Positions 15,487 through 25,156 of a stretch of 64,000 bases of DNA are shown piece after piece. The DNA lies in NCBI GenBank assembly GCA_900319835.1, contig ONPY01000001.1:39960-103959 (forward strand), read 5' to 3'. The notes beneath the pieces were generated by a model. It saw only the letters and a list, made by a program, of their open reading frames with translations. It was not told where the DNA came from and searched no databases. This stretch comes from an uncultured Eubacteriales bacterium (GTDB lineage Bacteria > Bacillota_A > Clostridia > Oscillospirales > Oscillospiraceae). Every line of letters starts with the position of its first letter. Positions within the stretch are counted from its first letter, which is position 1. A program made the position numbers and the translations under genes.

Positions 15487-16227
15487 TTATGCCGGCAGAT
15501 AGTCCAGCGGGTCCACGCCCTGGCCGTCCAGATACATGGCAAAGTGCAGATGGGTCCCCTGGCCGATCTCACACAGGGCTGTGGTGCCTACGGCGCCGAT
15601 CACATCCCCTGCGTTGACCCAGTCCCCGGTCTCGACGGCGGGCATAGCGGCAAGATTGGCATAAAGCGCGCTGGTCCCGTCCCCGTGGTCCACGGTGACC
15701 ACCGTGCCGTAGAGGGCATCCTCACGCACGTCGCGCACCACGCCGCTGTGTGCGGCGCACACCGTCTCGCCCAGGGGCGCCAGGATATCCACGCCTTCAT
15801 GGGTGCGCCAGTCGCGCAGAGTCACGTCGTAGTGCAGGCTCTCCACATCGTGCAGGCGCTCGATCTCCCCCTGCACGGGCCAGAGGGTGACCGGCTCCTC
15901 ATAGGTTGCGTCCTCCTGCCAGACCTCCTCCATGGCCTCCTGCGTCTCCTCGGCGGCGTTGGCGATGGTCTCCTCCGCCACATCGGGCACGGCCATGGTC
16001 TCCACGCGCTCCGGCGCCATGGCTGGGGCCGGGGTGATGATGATCGTCTCCACTCTGCGTTTTTCCATGCTGATGTCGTTGCCGGGCATAACGCTCTCCA
16101 TGGACTCGCTTTCCGCCGCCATCCAGGCCGAAAGCCCGATCACCGCGGCGCACAGGAGCAGGACGATGTAAAAGCCCTTCCCTGCGAGAAATCCCTCCAG
16201 CCCTCTGCCGGAGCTCTTGCTGTTCAT
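15487..16227 (-). CDS. SpoIIQ-like M23 (LytM) peptidase-domain protein
   Basis: 246 residues. A short cytosolic N-terminus, one membrane helix (residues 19-36, YIVLLLCAAVIGLSAWM), an acidic Glu/Ala-rich linker, then a LytM domain (residues 115-246). The domain keeps the zinc ligands: His in RTHEGVDILAP, Asp in the same motif, and HLHF near the end. The segment YDVTLRDWRTHEGVD and the domain layout resemble SpoIIQ, the forespore protein that pairs with SpoIIIAH to form the feeding channel. Clostridial SpoIIQ often keeps zinc ligands that the Bacillus protein lacks. A vegetative wall hydrolase is the alternative. The ATG at 16227 follows GGGAGGT. Confidence 0.75.
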   Translation of the reverse strand: MNSKSSGRGLEGFLAGKGFYIVLLLCAAVIGLSAWMAAESESMESVMPGNDISMEKRRVETIIITPAPAMAPERVETMAVPDVAEETIANAAEETQEAMEEVWQEDATYEEPVTLWPVQGEIERLHDVESLHYDVTLRDWRTHEGVDILAPLGETVCAAHSGVVRDVREDALYGTVVTVDHGDGTSALYANLAAMPAVETGDWVNAGDVIGAVGTTALCEIGQGTHLHFAMYLDGQGVDPLDYLPA

Positions 16228-16301
16228 ATTGCATACCTCCCGTTGCATTTTGGATTGCAAGGCTATTTTTGCCTGGCAAGGGAGGGATTATACAAAAAAG
16301 A

Positions 16302-16339
16302 AAAAAACCGGAAAGAGCATCTGCTCTTTCCGGTTTTTT
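16302..16339. terminator. Terminator after enolase
   Basis: Eighteen-base arms, AAAAAACCGGAAAGAGCA and its complement, with T-runs on both strands. It ends the minus-strand enolase transcript. Confidence 0.9.
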
Positions 16340-16353
16340 GTGCGGTTTGTCTC

Positions 16354-17682
<1,329 letters not shown>

Positions 17683-17825
17683 CTATGTTTGACAAAAATG
17701 AAAGCGCCGATTCACAACTTTATGTTCCATTTTTCCATTTTTGGTGTTTCGCACAAAACTTTTTCTCCAAAAAGCTCCCGCGCGGCGCCGGTCAAATCAA
17801 TTTGACGGTTTCCCGGTATTCGTAC

Positions 17826-17861
17826 AAAAAAGCGCTGTGTCGTTTGACACAGCGCTTTTTT
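17826..17861. terminator. Terminator after ridA
   Basis: Sixteen-base arms AAAAAAGCGCTGTGTC and GACACAGCGCTTTTTT around a four-base loop. Confidence 0.9.
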
Positions 17862-17875
17862 GCCGGTGAAAGAAA

Positions 17876-18250
17876 TTACTTCATCTCGGCGATGAGCTCG
17901 ACCTCGCAGAGGACGTTCTTCGGCAGGGTCTTGACCGCGACGCAGGAGCGGGCGGGCTTACCGGTGAAGTACTTGCCGTAGACGGCGTTGAAGGCGGCGA
18001 AGTCGCCCATGTCGGCCAGGAAGCAGACGGTCTTGATGACGTTTTCGAAACCGAGGCCGTTCTCCTCCAGCAGAGCCTGCAGGTTGCGGCAGACGCGGTC
18101 AGCCTGGGCCTCGATGGTGGTGCCTTCGATCTCGCCGGTCTCAGGGATGATGGCGATCTGGCCGGAGGTGAACAGGAAGCCGTTGGCGGAAATGGCCTGG
18201 GAGTAGGGGCCGATGGCGGCAGGAGCCTTGGGAGTGGAAGTAACTTTCAT
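17876..18250 (-). CDS. ridA: RidA family enamine/imine deaminase
   Basis: 124 residues, the usual length of this trimeric cytosolic family. RidA hydrolyses reactive 2-aminoacrylate and 2-aminocrotonate released by PLP-dependent lyases. Signature segments are AIGPYSQAI, FLFTSGQI, and the substrate-binding Arg in GKPARSCVAV. Glu at the C-terminal strand (CEVELIAEMK) is also in place. It sits downstream of the pyruvate:ferredoxin oxidoreductase gene and near methionine gamma-lyase, an enzyme that generates just such enamine intermediates, which may explain its location. A hairpin (18289) lies between it and the oxidoreductase gene. Confidence 0.95.
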   Translation of the reverse strand: MKVTSTPKAPAAIGPYSQAISANGFLFTSGQIAIIPETGEIEGTTIEAQADRVCRNLQALLEENGLGFENVIKTVCFLADMGDFAAFNAVYGKYFTGKPARSCVAVKTLPKNVLCEVELIAEMK

Positions 18251-18288
18251 GATGCATTTCCTTTCTGATGAGAATTGACGCGGGAATC

Positions 18289-18315
18289 CCGGGCAGGCGC
18301 CGAGCGCCTGCCCGG
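18289..18315. terminator. Hairpin after pyruvate:ferredoxin oxidoreductase gene
   Basis: Arms CCGGGCAGGCGC and GCGCCTGCCCGG. No strong T-run on the minus strand, so it may attenuate or protect the message rather than fully terminate. Confidence 0.6.
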
Positions 18316-18346
18316 TGTTCGGGTTTTACAAAGGGTCCTTTTGGGA

Positions 18347-21300
18347 TCAGACGTTGCCGGCGGCCATGGCCTTGTACATGGCATAGCGCTTGGCGGTGAA
18401 CTCCTCGGCCTCCTTGAAGAGGACCTCGGCGCGCTCCGGGAAGGTGCGGGTCAGGGAGGAGAAGCGGACCTCGCCCATCATGAACTCACGCAGCTTGCCG
18501 TTGGGCTCCTTGCTGTCCAGGACGAAGGGGTTCTTGCCCTGCTCGATGTTCTCGGGGATGTAACGGAAGAGAGGCCAGTAGCCGCACTCGACAGCCATCT
18601 TCTCCTCCTGCATGGCCTTGCCCATGCCGTTGACCAGACCGTGGTTGATGCAGGGCGCGTAGGCGATGATGAGGGACGGGCCGTGATGCTTCTCGGCTTC
18701 CTTCAGGGCGGTGATGAGCTGAGCGGGGTTGGCGCCCATGGCGACCTTGGCGACGTACACGTCACCGTAGACCATGGCGATGCGGCCCAGATCCTTCTTG
18801 GCGGTCTCCTTGCCGGCGTTGGCAAACTGTGCCACGGCGCCGATGGAGGTGGCCTTGGAAGCCTGTCCGCCGGTGTTGGAGTAGACCTCGGTGTCCACGA
18901 CCAGGATGTTCACATCCACGCCGGAGGCCAGGACGTGGTCCAGTCCGCCGTAGCCGATGTCGTAGGCCCAGCCGTCGCCGCCGTACATCCACATGCTCTT
19001 CTTGACCAGAGCGTCGGTGCGGTTGGCGAGCCACTTGACGTCCTCATTATCGCAGGTGGTGGCAGCCAGAGCGGCCTTCAGGTTGTCGGAAACCTCGCGG
19101 GTGGTCTCGGGATCGTCGCCCTTTTCGAGCCAGGCGGCGATGGCGGCCTTCAGAGCCTCGTCGCCGGTGGCGGCGAGAGCGGCCTCGGCGTGGGTCTTGG
19201 CCTGGCGGCGCATCTGCTCCACGGACAGGCACATGCCCAGAGAATACTCGGCGTTGTTCTCAAACAGAGAGTTGGAAGGTGCGGGGCCGTAGCCCTTGGC
19301 GGTCTTGGCGTACGGGAAGGTCGGGGTGGAGGAGCCGACAACGTAGGTGCAGCCGGTGGCATCGGCAATGTACATGCGCTCGCCGAACAGCTGGGTCATC
19401 AGCTTCATGTACGGGGCCTCGCCGCAGCCGGCGCAGGAGCCGTTGAACTCGTACAGCGGGCGCTCGTACTGGCTGCCCTTGGTGCTGAACTTGTCCATGG
19501 GGTTCTTCTTTGCGGGCAGGTTGACCAGGTAATCCCAGTTGGGCTGCTCGTGCATCTGGCTCTCCAGAGGCTGCATGACCAGTGCCTTCTCCTTGGCGGG
19601 GCAGACATTGGCGCAGCTGGAGCAGCCCTGGCAGTCGATCGGGTCGACCTGGATGCGGTAGGTGTAGTTCTCAAAGCCCTTGCCGAGAGCCTTCTTGGTG
19701 ACCATGCCCTCGGGACCGGCGGCCTTCTCCTCCTCGGTCACGAGGAAGGGACGGATGGCGGCGTGCGGGCAGACCAGAGAACACATGTTGCAGCCGATGC
19801 AGTTCTCGGGGATCCACTTGGGGACGTTGGTGGCGATGCCGCGGCGCTCGTACTTGGAGGTCTCAACCGGGCTCACGCCGTCGGCGTAGGGCATGAACTT
19901 GGAGACGGGGATCTTGTCGCCGGCCTGCTTGTTGACCGGGATCTGGATCTCACGGATGTAGTCGGGCAGGGACGGATCCACCACGGGCTCCTCGTCCTTG
20001 AGCTCGGCCCAGGCGGCGGGCACGTCGATCTTCTTGACGGAGGCAAGGCCGGCGTCCACGGCGGCGCAGTTCATGTTGACGATCTTCTCGCCCTTCTTGG
20101 AGTAGGTCTTGACGATGGCGTCCTTCATGTACTGGGCGGCGTCCTCGATGGGCAGCACGCCGGAGAGCTTGAAGAAGGCGGCCTGCAGCACGGTGTTGGT
20201 GCGGTTGCCAAGGCCGATCTGGCCGGCGATGTGGGTGGCGTCGATGGTGTAGAAGTTCAGACCGTTCTGGGCGATGATGCGCTTGGCGCGGTTGGGCAGG
20301 TGCTCCTCGAGACCGGCCATATCCCAGTCGGTGTTGAGCAGGAAGGTGCCGCCCTTCTTGATCTCGGAGACGATGTCGAAGTCCTTCATGTAGCTCTGCT
20401 TGTGGCAGGCCACGAAGTCGGCCATGGTGACGTAGTAGGTGGAGCGGATGGGCTCGTGGCCGAAGCGCAGATGGCTCTTGGTCACGCCGCCGGACTTCTT
20501 GGAGTCGTACTCGAAGTAGGCCTGGGCGTACTGGTCGGTGTTGTCGCCGATGATCTTGATGGAGTTCTTGTTGGCGCCGACCGTACCGTCGGAGCCGAGA
20601 CCCCAGAACTTGCAGGAGATGATGCTCTTGCCGGAGGTGACGATGTTCTCTCCGACAGGCAGGGAGGTATGGGTCACGTCGTCGTTGATGCCGACGGTGA
20701 AGTGGTTCTTCTTCTCGCCACTCATGTTGTCGTAGACGGCCTTCATGTGGGCGGGGATGGTGTCCTTGGAGGACAGGCCATAGCGGCCGCCGAGGATCTC
20801 CACGCCGGCAAAGGCGGTGTCGCGCAGAGCGGTGCAGACGTCCTCAAACAGAGGCTCGCCGGCGGCGCCGGGCTCCTTGGTGCGGTCAAGGACGGTGATG
20901 GTCTTGACGGAGGCGGGCAGGGCCGCGGCCAGGTGCTTGGCGGAGAAGGGACGATACAGGTGGACCTGGATCATGCCGACCTTCTCACCGCGCTCGGTGA
21001 GGTAATCCACGACTTCGTGCAGGGTCTCGCAGGCGGAGCCCATGGCGACGATGACGCGCTCGGCGTCGGGGGCGCCGTAGTAGTTGAAAAGCTTGTAGTC
21101 ACGGCCAGTCAGCTTGCTGATGGCGTCCATCTTCTCCTGGACGATCTCAGGCAGCGCGGCGTAGGCGGTGTTGCAGGCCTCGCGGGACTGGAAGAAGGTG
21201 TCGGGGTTCTGCAGGGTGGAGCGGATGGTGGGGTGCTCGGAGTTGAGCGCGTGGTCGCGGAAGCGCTGCACGGCGTCCCAATCCAGCAGCTTGCCCAGCT

Positions 21301-21874
21301 CGTCGTAGTCCAGCAGCTCGATCTTCTGGATCTCATGGCTGGTGCGGAAGCCGTCGAAGAAGTGCATGAAGGGGATGGAGCCCTTGATGGCGCTCAGGTG
21401 GGCGACGGCGCCGAGGTCCATGCATTCCTGCACGGAGGCGGAAGCCAGCATGGCAAAGCCGGTCTGGCGGCAGGCCATGGCGTCGGAGTGATCGCCGAAG
21501 ATGGAGATGGAGTGGGTGCCGACGGTACGGGCGGAGACGTGCATGACGCCCGGCAGCATGGAACCGGCAATGCGGAACATGGGCGGGATCATCAGCATCA
21601 GGCCCTGGGAGGCCGTGTAGGTGGTGGTCAGGGAGCCGGTCTCCAGCGCGCCGTGCATGGCGCCGCAGGCGCCGGACTCGGCCTGCAGCTCAACGAGCTT
21701 GACGGGCTGGCCGAAGAGGTTCTTCTTGCCGTGCGCGGCCCAGTCGTCCACGTGGTCGGCCATGGGGCTGGACGGGGTGATGGGGTAGATGGTGGCGACT
21801 TCGGTGAACGCATAGCTTACATATGCGGCAGCCTCGTTGCCGTCCATCGTTTTGAAAACTTTGGTATCAGCCAT
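18347..21874 (-). CDS. nifJ: Pyruvate:ferredoxin oxidoreductase, single-chain
   Basis: 1175 residues, the standard size for fused PFOR. It oxidises pyruvate to acetyl-CoA and CO2, reducing ferredoxin. The N-terminal TPP-pyrimidine domain begins with MDGNEAAAYVSYAF and YPITPSSPMADHVDDW. Two 4Fe-4S clusters are bound by CIGCNMCSLVCP (about residue 691) and CQGCSSCANVCP (about residue 746). The C-terminal TPP/magnesium domain has FNGSCAGCGE and DTEVYSNTGGQ. A consensus promoter lies on the minus strand at 21913-21941. Such enzymes also accept 2-oxobutyrate, which links it to the nearby methionine gamma-lyase. No missing cofactor residue was noticed. Confidence 0.97.
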   Translation of the reverse strand: MADTKVFKTMDGNEAAAYVSYAFTEVATIYPITPSSPMADHVDDWAAHGKKNLFGQPVKLVELQAESGACGAMHGALETGSLTTTYTASQGLMLMIPPMFRIAGSMLPGVMHVSARTVGTHSISIFGDHSDAMACRQTGFAMLASASVQECMDLGAVAHLSAIKGSIPFMHFFDGFRTSHEIQKIELLDYDELGKLLDWDAVQRFRDHALNSEHPTIRSTLQNPDTFFQSREACNTAYAALPEIVQEKMDAISKLTGRDYKLFNYYGAPDAERVIVAMGSACETLHEVVDYLTERGEKVGMIQVHLYRPFSAKHLAAALPASVKTITVLDRTKEPGAAGEPLFEDVCTALRDTAFAGVEILGGRYGLSSKDTIPAHMKAVYDNMSGEKKNHFTVGINDDVTHTSLPVGENIVTSGKSIISCKFWGLGSDGTVGANKNSIKIIGDNTDQYAQAYFEYDSKKSGGVTKSHLRFGHEPIRSTYYVTMADFVACHKQSYMKDFDIVSEIKKGGTFLLNTDWDMAGLEEHLPNRAKRIIAQNGLNFYTIDATHIAGQIGLGNRTNTVLQAAFFKLSGVLPIEDAAQYMKDAIVKTYSKKGEKIVNMNCAAVDAGLASVKKIDVPAAWAELKDEEPVVDPSLPDYIREIQIPVNKQAGDKIPVSKFMPYADGVSPVETSKYERRGIATNVPKWIPENCIGCNMCSLVCPHAAIRPFLVTEEEKAAGPEGMVTKKALGKGFENYTYRIQVDPIDCQGCSSCANVCPAKEKALVMQPLESQMHEQPNWDYLVNLPAKKNPMDKFSTKGSQYERPLYEFNGSCAGCGEAPYMKLMTQLFGERMYIADATGCTYVVGSSTPTFPYAKTAKGYGPAPSNSLFENNAEYSLGMCLSVEQMRRQAKTHAEAALAATGDEALKAAIAAWLEKGDDPETTREVSDNLKAALAATTCDNEDVKWLANRTDALVKKSMWMYGGDGWAYDIGYGGLDHVLASGVDVNILVVDTEVYSNTGGQASKATSIGAVAQFANAGKETAKKDLGRIAMVYGDVYVAKVAMGANPAQLITALKEAEKHHGPSLIIAYAPCINHGLVNGMGKAMQEEKMAVECGYWPLFRYIPENIEQGKNPFVLDSKEPNGKLREFMMGEVRFSSLTRTFPERAEVLFKEAEEFTAKRYAMYKAMAAGNV

Positions 21875-21912
21875 TGGGAATTACATCCTTTCTGTTTGAA
21901 TACTGTAATTCA

Positions 21913-21941
21913 ACTATAATGCCGGGTTAATTTATTGTCAA
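21913..21941 (-). promoter_or_regulatory. Promoter of the pyruvate:ferredoxin oxidoreductase gene
   Basis: Minus strand: TTGACA (21936-21941), 17-base spacer, TATAGT (21913-21918). Close to consensus, fitting a highly expressed gene. Confidence 0.8.
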
Positions 21942-22022
21942 GGAAAGTTGCCCTTCCCAAACAATCAAGAATTTGCACGCTTCGATCAAAAATTTTAATT
22001 TGACAACCGGGGCTTTCAAAGA

Positions 22023-22054
22023 CACAGCAGAGACAAATATTTGTCTCTGCTGTG
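22023..22054. terminator. Terminator after the nhaC-like gene
   Basis: A perfect inverted repeat with sixteen-base arms, CACAGCAGAGACAAAT and its complement, lying 45 bases after the transporter stop. Confidence 0.7.
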
Positions 22055-22098
22055 CAGTTGCTTTTTCGATTTCGGGTTCTGCCGAAATCATCCGGAGA

Positions 22099-23514
22099 TC
22101 AGACTTCGGCAGCCTCGGCGGCCATCTGGGCCTTCTTGGCCTCGACGTTGGATTCAGCGCAGTCATACTCCCAGTTCCAGGGATCCTTGCGGGTCACGCC
22201 GTCGGCAAAGGGAACAAAGATGGAGATGATGCCGAAGATGGCGAGGAGCCAGCAGTACCACATGCTGCCGACCAGCTTGGCGGCGGAGAAGACCGCGCCG
22301 GTGGTGGTGGCGGCGTTGGCAAGGGAGGCCGCGACGACCAGCTGGGCGCCGTAGGGGATGACGCCCTGGAAGACGCAGGCGAACACGTCCAGCAGGGAGG
22401 CGGTCCGGCGAGGATCGACCTTGTAGGTGTGGGAGACCTCGCGGGCCATATCGCCGGCAACAATGATGGCCACGGTGTTGTTGGCAGTGGCGCAGTCGCA
22501 GGCGGAGACCAGAGCGGCGATGCCGACCTGAGCGGACTTGTTGCCCTTCATGACGCCGCGCAGCTTCTCAATGATCCAGTTGATGCCGCCGTTCTTGGCG
22601 ATCATCTCGGACATGCCGCCGCAGAGCAGAGTCAGGAAGAAGACTTCGTTCATGCCGCAGAAGCCGTCATAGATGGACTGGGCAAAGCCGGCGATATCCA
22701 TGGAGCCGGTGAGCATGCCGATGATGCCGGCAGCGAAGATGCCGATGACGAGGACCAGGAACACGTTCATGCCGCACAGGGCCAGGATCAGAACAGCCAG
22801 GTAGGGGATGATCTTGACAAAGCTGAAGGACAGATCGCCCAGGGAGTTGGCGGACTCGGGACGGCCGAGGATGAGGAGCAGGATAATGGTGCAGATGGCG
22901 GCGGGGAGCGCGATCATCAGGTTCACGCGGAACTTGTCGCGCATCTCAACGCGCTGGGAACGGGTGGCGGCGATGGTGGTGTCGGAGATCATGGACAGGT
23001 TGTCGCCGAACATGCCGCCGCCGACAACAGCCGCGATGACCACGGTGGTGGAGAGATTGCCCTTCTCGGCCACGCCGATGGCGATGGGGATCAGAGCGGA
23101 GATGGTGCCCATGGAGGTGCCGGTCGCAGTGCCGAAGAAGGCGGCGATGATGAACAGACCGGCGGCCAGCAGGGCCGGGGGAACCAGGCTCAGGCCCAGG
23201 TTGACAGTGGCGTCCTTTGCGCCCATGTTGGCGGCAACAGTCGCGAAAGCGCCGGCCAGGATGTAAATGATGAGCATCGTCAGAACGTCGACGTTGGCGG
23301 CGCCCTTGGCGAAGGTCTCAAAGCGCTCGTTGATGGAGCCCTTGCTCATGGCAAAGGCCACGATCACGGCCAGGAACATTGCGGTGACAGACGGGAACAT
23401 GTAGAACGCCATGGCCTCGCCCTTGGCCTGGTAGATCAGGCCAGCGCCCAGATAAACGACGATAAAGACGAGGAACGGGATCAATGCCAGACCACTTTTT
23501 TTCGTGTACTTCAT
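22099..23514 (-). CDS. NhaC-family Na+/H+ antiporter-type transporter
   Basis: 471 residues with about eleven to twelve membrane helices. It belongs to the NhaC superfamily, shown by GTATGTSMGTISALIPI, GGGMFGDNLSMISDTTIAA and SACDCATANNTVAII. The family includes Na+/H+ antiporters and, in several bacteria, methionine transporters (MetT). Here the gene lies directly downstream of methionine gamma-lyase with its own promoter inside a long inverted repeat (23551-23602), so methionine uptake is an attractive inference. Sodium-proton exchange or malate/lactate-type exchange remain possible. The ATG at 23514 follows AAGGAGG. Confidence 0.85.
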   Translation of the reverse strand: MKYTKKSGLALIPFLVFIVVYLGAGLIYQAKGEAMAFYMFPSVTAMFLAVIVAFAMSKGSINERFETFAKGAANVDVLTMLIIYILAGAFATVAANMGAKDATVNLGLSLVPPALLAAGLFIIAAFFGTATGTSMGTISALIPIAIGVAEKGNLSTTVVIAAVVGGGMFGDNLSMISDTTIAATRSQRVEMRDKFRVNLMIALPAAICTIILLLILGRPESANSLGDLSFSFVKIIPYLAVLILALCGMNVFLVLVIGIFAAGIIGMLTGSMDIAGFAQSIYDGFCGMNEVFFLTLLCGGMSEMIAKNGGINWIIEKLRGVMKGNKSAQVGIAALVSACDCATANNTVAIIVAGDMAREVSHTYKVDPRRTASLLDVFACVFQGVIPYGAQLVVAASLANAATTTGAVFSAAKLVGSMWYCWLLAIFGIISIFVPFADGVTRKDPWNWEYDCAESNVEAKKAQMAAEAAEV

Positions 23515-23550
23515 TGCTTAAATCCTCCTTTTCGTATGAAGAGCAGATCA

Positions 23551-23602
23551 TGCTCTTGCCTAAAAGCTATTATATAGAATAAATCGCGATTAGGCAAGAG
23601 CA
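23551..23602 (-). promoter_or_regulatory. Promoter of the nhaC-like gene flanked by an inverted repeat
   Basis: Minus strand: TTGCCT, 17-base spacer, TATAAT at 23568-23573. Thirteen-base arms TGCTCTTGCCTAA (23551-23563) and TTAGGCAAGAGCA (23590-23602) sit on both sides of the promoter. The -35 lies in one arm and the start site falls close to the other, a layout expected for a repressor or activator that binds two sites, though a stem-loop in the message is the alternative reading. Confidence 0.6.
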
Positions 23603-23640
23603 TTTCTCATTTGCTCAGATAAATTGTCTGGGGTACGAGA

Positions 23641-24837
23641 TCAGACGAGCGTGTCCAGGACAGCCTTCATATCGGCGATGATGTCCTCGGCGTCTTCCAG
23701 ACCGACGGAGATACGGACCAGGCCCTCGGAGATGCCGGAGGCGGCCAGCTCTTCCTTGGTGTAGGTGGAGTGGGTCATGGAGGCGGCATGCTCGACCAGA
23801 GTCTCGGCGTCGCCCAGGGAGACGGCGATGGTGCAGAGCTGCAGCTTGTTCAGAGCGGCAGCGACCTTGTCGCGGTCGGCCTTGAGCTCGATGCTCATCA
23901 TGCCGCCGGGCAGCTTCATCTGCTTCTTGGCGATCTCATAGCCCTCGAAGTCCTCAAGGCCGGGGTAGTAGACCTTGGCCACAGCGGGGTGATCGTGCAG
24001 GAAGCGGGCGACCTTCATGGCGTTGGCGCAGTGCTTCTCCATGCGGATGTCCAGGGTCTTGAGACCGCGGGCGATCAGGAAGGCGTCAAACGGGCTCATG
24101 ACAGCGCCGGTCATATCCTTCAGACCGAACATTCTGACCTTGGCGATGAAGTCAGCCTTGCCGACGACAAAGCCCGCAATCACGTCGCCGTGGCCGTTGA
24201 TGTACTTGGTGGCGGAGTGCACGACGGTATCGGCGCCGAGCTTCAGGGGCTGCTGCAGGTAGGGAGAAGCGAAGGTGTTGTCGACGATGACGCGGATGTC
24301 CTTGTTGAAGTCATGGGCAATCTTGGCGACCGCGGCGATGTCGACGACCTTCAGCGTGGGGTTGCAGGGAGTCTCGAGGTAGACGACCTTGGTCTTCTCG
24401 CTCATGGCGGCCTTGACAGCCTCGAGGTCGGCCATGTCGATGAACTTGACGGAGACGCCGAACTTGGTCATGCCGTGGTTCAGCAGAGCAAAGGTGCAGC
24501 CGTACAGCGTGTCGGAAGCGACGATCTCATCGCCGGCGACGACGGAGGACCACAGAGCGGAGGAGATGGCGCCCATGCCGGCAGCAGTGCCGAGAGCAGC
24601 CTCGCCGCCCTCAAGAGCAGCGACCTTTTCCTCAACCGCGGCCACGGTGGGGTTAGCCAGACGGGTATAGATGTAACCGGGTTCCTGACCGGCAAAGCGG
24701 CGGCCGCCCTGCTCGACGGAATCGAACTCGAAAGTGGAGGTCTGGTAAATGGGGGTGGTCAGCGCACCGGCGCTGTTCTCATGCTTGCCAACATGAATCT
24801 GCTTGGTTGCGAAGCCGCACTTGCTGAGGTCTACCAT
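23641..24837 (-). CDS. Methionine gamma-lyase
   Basis: 398 residues, PLP enzyme of the Cys/Met metabolism family. It splits methionine into methanethiol, ammonia and 2-oxobutyrate. The PLP lysine is in HSATKYINGHGD (about residue 209). The cysteine in TLYGCTFALLNHG matches the active-site Cys that marks methionine gamma-lyases and is usually replaced in cystathionine lyases. The N-terminal TKQIHVGKHENSAGALTTPIYQTS is also typical. Downstream lies the nhaC-like transporter, and beyond it pyruvate:ferredoxin oxidoreductase and ridA. A divergent LysR gene starts 320 bases away. The ATG follows AAAGGAG. Confidence is high for the family and fair for the exact substrate. Confidence 0.88.
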   Translation of the reverse strand: MVDLSKCGFATKQIHVGKHENSAGALTTPIYQTSTFEFDSVEQGGRRFAGQEPGYIYTRLANPTVAAVEEKVAALEGGEAALGTAAGMGAISSALWSSVVAGDEIVASDTLYGCTFALLNHGMTKFGVSVKFIDMADLEAVKAAMSEKTKVVYLETPCNPTLKVVDIAAVAKIAHDFNKDIRVIVDNTFASPYLQQPLKLGADTVVHSATKYINGHGDVIAGFVVGKADFIAKVRMFGLKDMTGAVMSPFDAFLIARGLKTLDIRMEKHCANAMKVARFLHDHPAVAKVYYPGLEDFEGYEIAKKQMKLPGGMMSIELKADRDKVAAALNKLQLCTIAVSLGDAETLVEHAASMTHSTYTKEELAASGISEGLVRISVGLEDAEDIIADMKAVLDTLV

Positions 24838-25156
24838 AATAATCTACTCCTTTCAAATTTCAATATATCGATGATATATTATGGACGGATGGTGTTCCGG
24901 CGCGCTCGGCGCCGCGGGTTAGCCTGGGGCAAATTGCTGTGATGTTTCTACAAAGTGCCGCAATGGGTATCCGGGATTATTTATGGATTCTACACAGAAA
25001 TATTACCATTGATCGGAAAAAGGTGTTAATTCTGATTTCCGGGAATTGGCTATCTATTTTTTAGATAATGATTTCTCTTTACGATAACGGTTTTCTCGTT
25101 TATAATGGTTTCGACTTTTCCGGGTGAAAGTGCCCGTGCCGGAGGGAGGGCTGGTT
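24838..25156. other. Intergenic region between lyase and LysR genes
   Basis: AT-rich 319-base divergent region. The inverted repeat ATATATC-gat-GATATAT near 24862-24878, just upstream of the lyase ribosome site, may be an operator. No clear consensus promoter for the lyase was found on the minus strand. No open frame looks coding. Confidence 0.5.
25078..25106 (+). promoter_or_regulatory. Promoter of the LysR gene
   Basis: TTTACG (25078-25083), 17-base spacer, TATAAT (25101-25106), about 50 bases before the start codon. Confidence 0.6.

Noticed and set aside
18275..21919. 1214-residue open frame opposite the pyruvate:ferredoxin oxidoreductase gene
   Set aside because: It is antisense to a clear gene, with codon-complement composition rich in Gly, Val, Leu and His and no family resemblance. 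GC-rich DNA gives such long open antisense frames.
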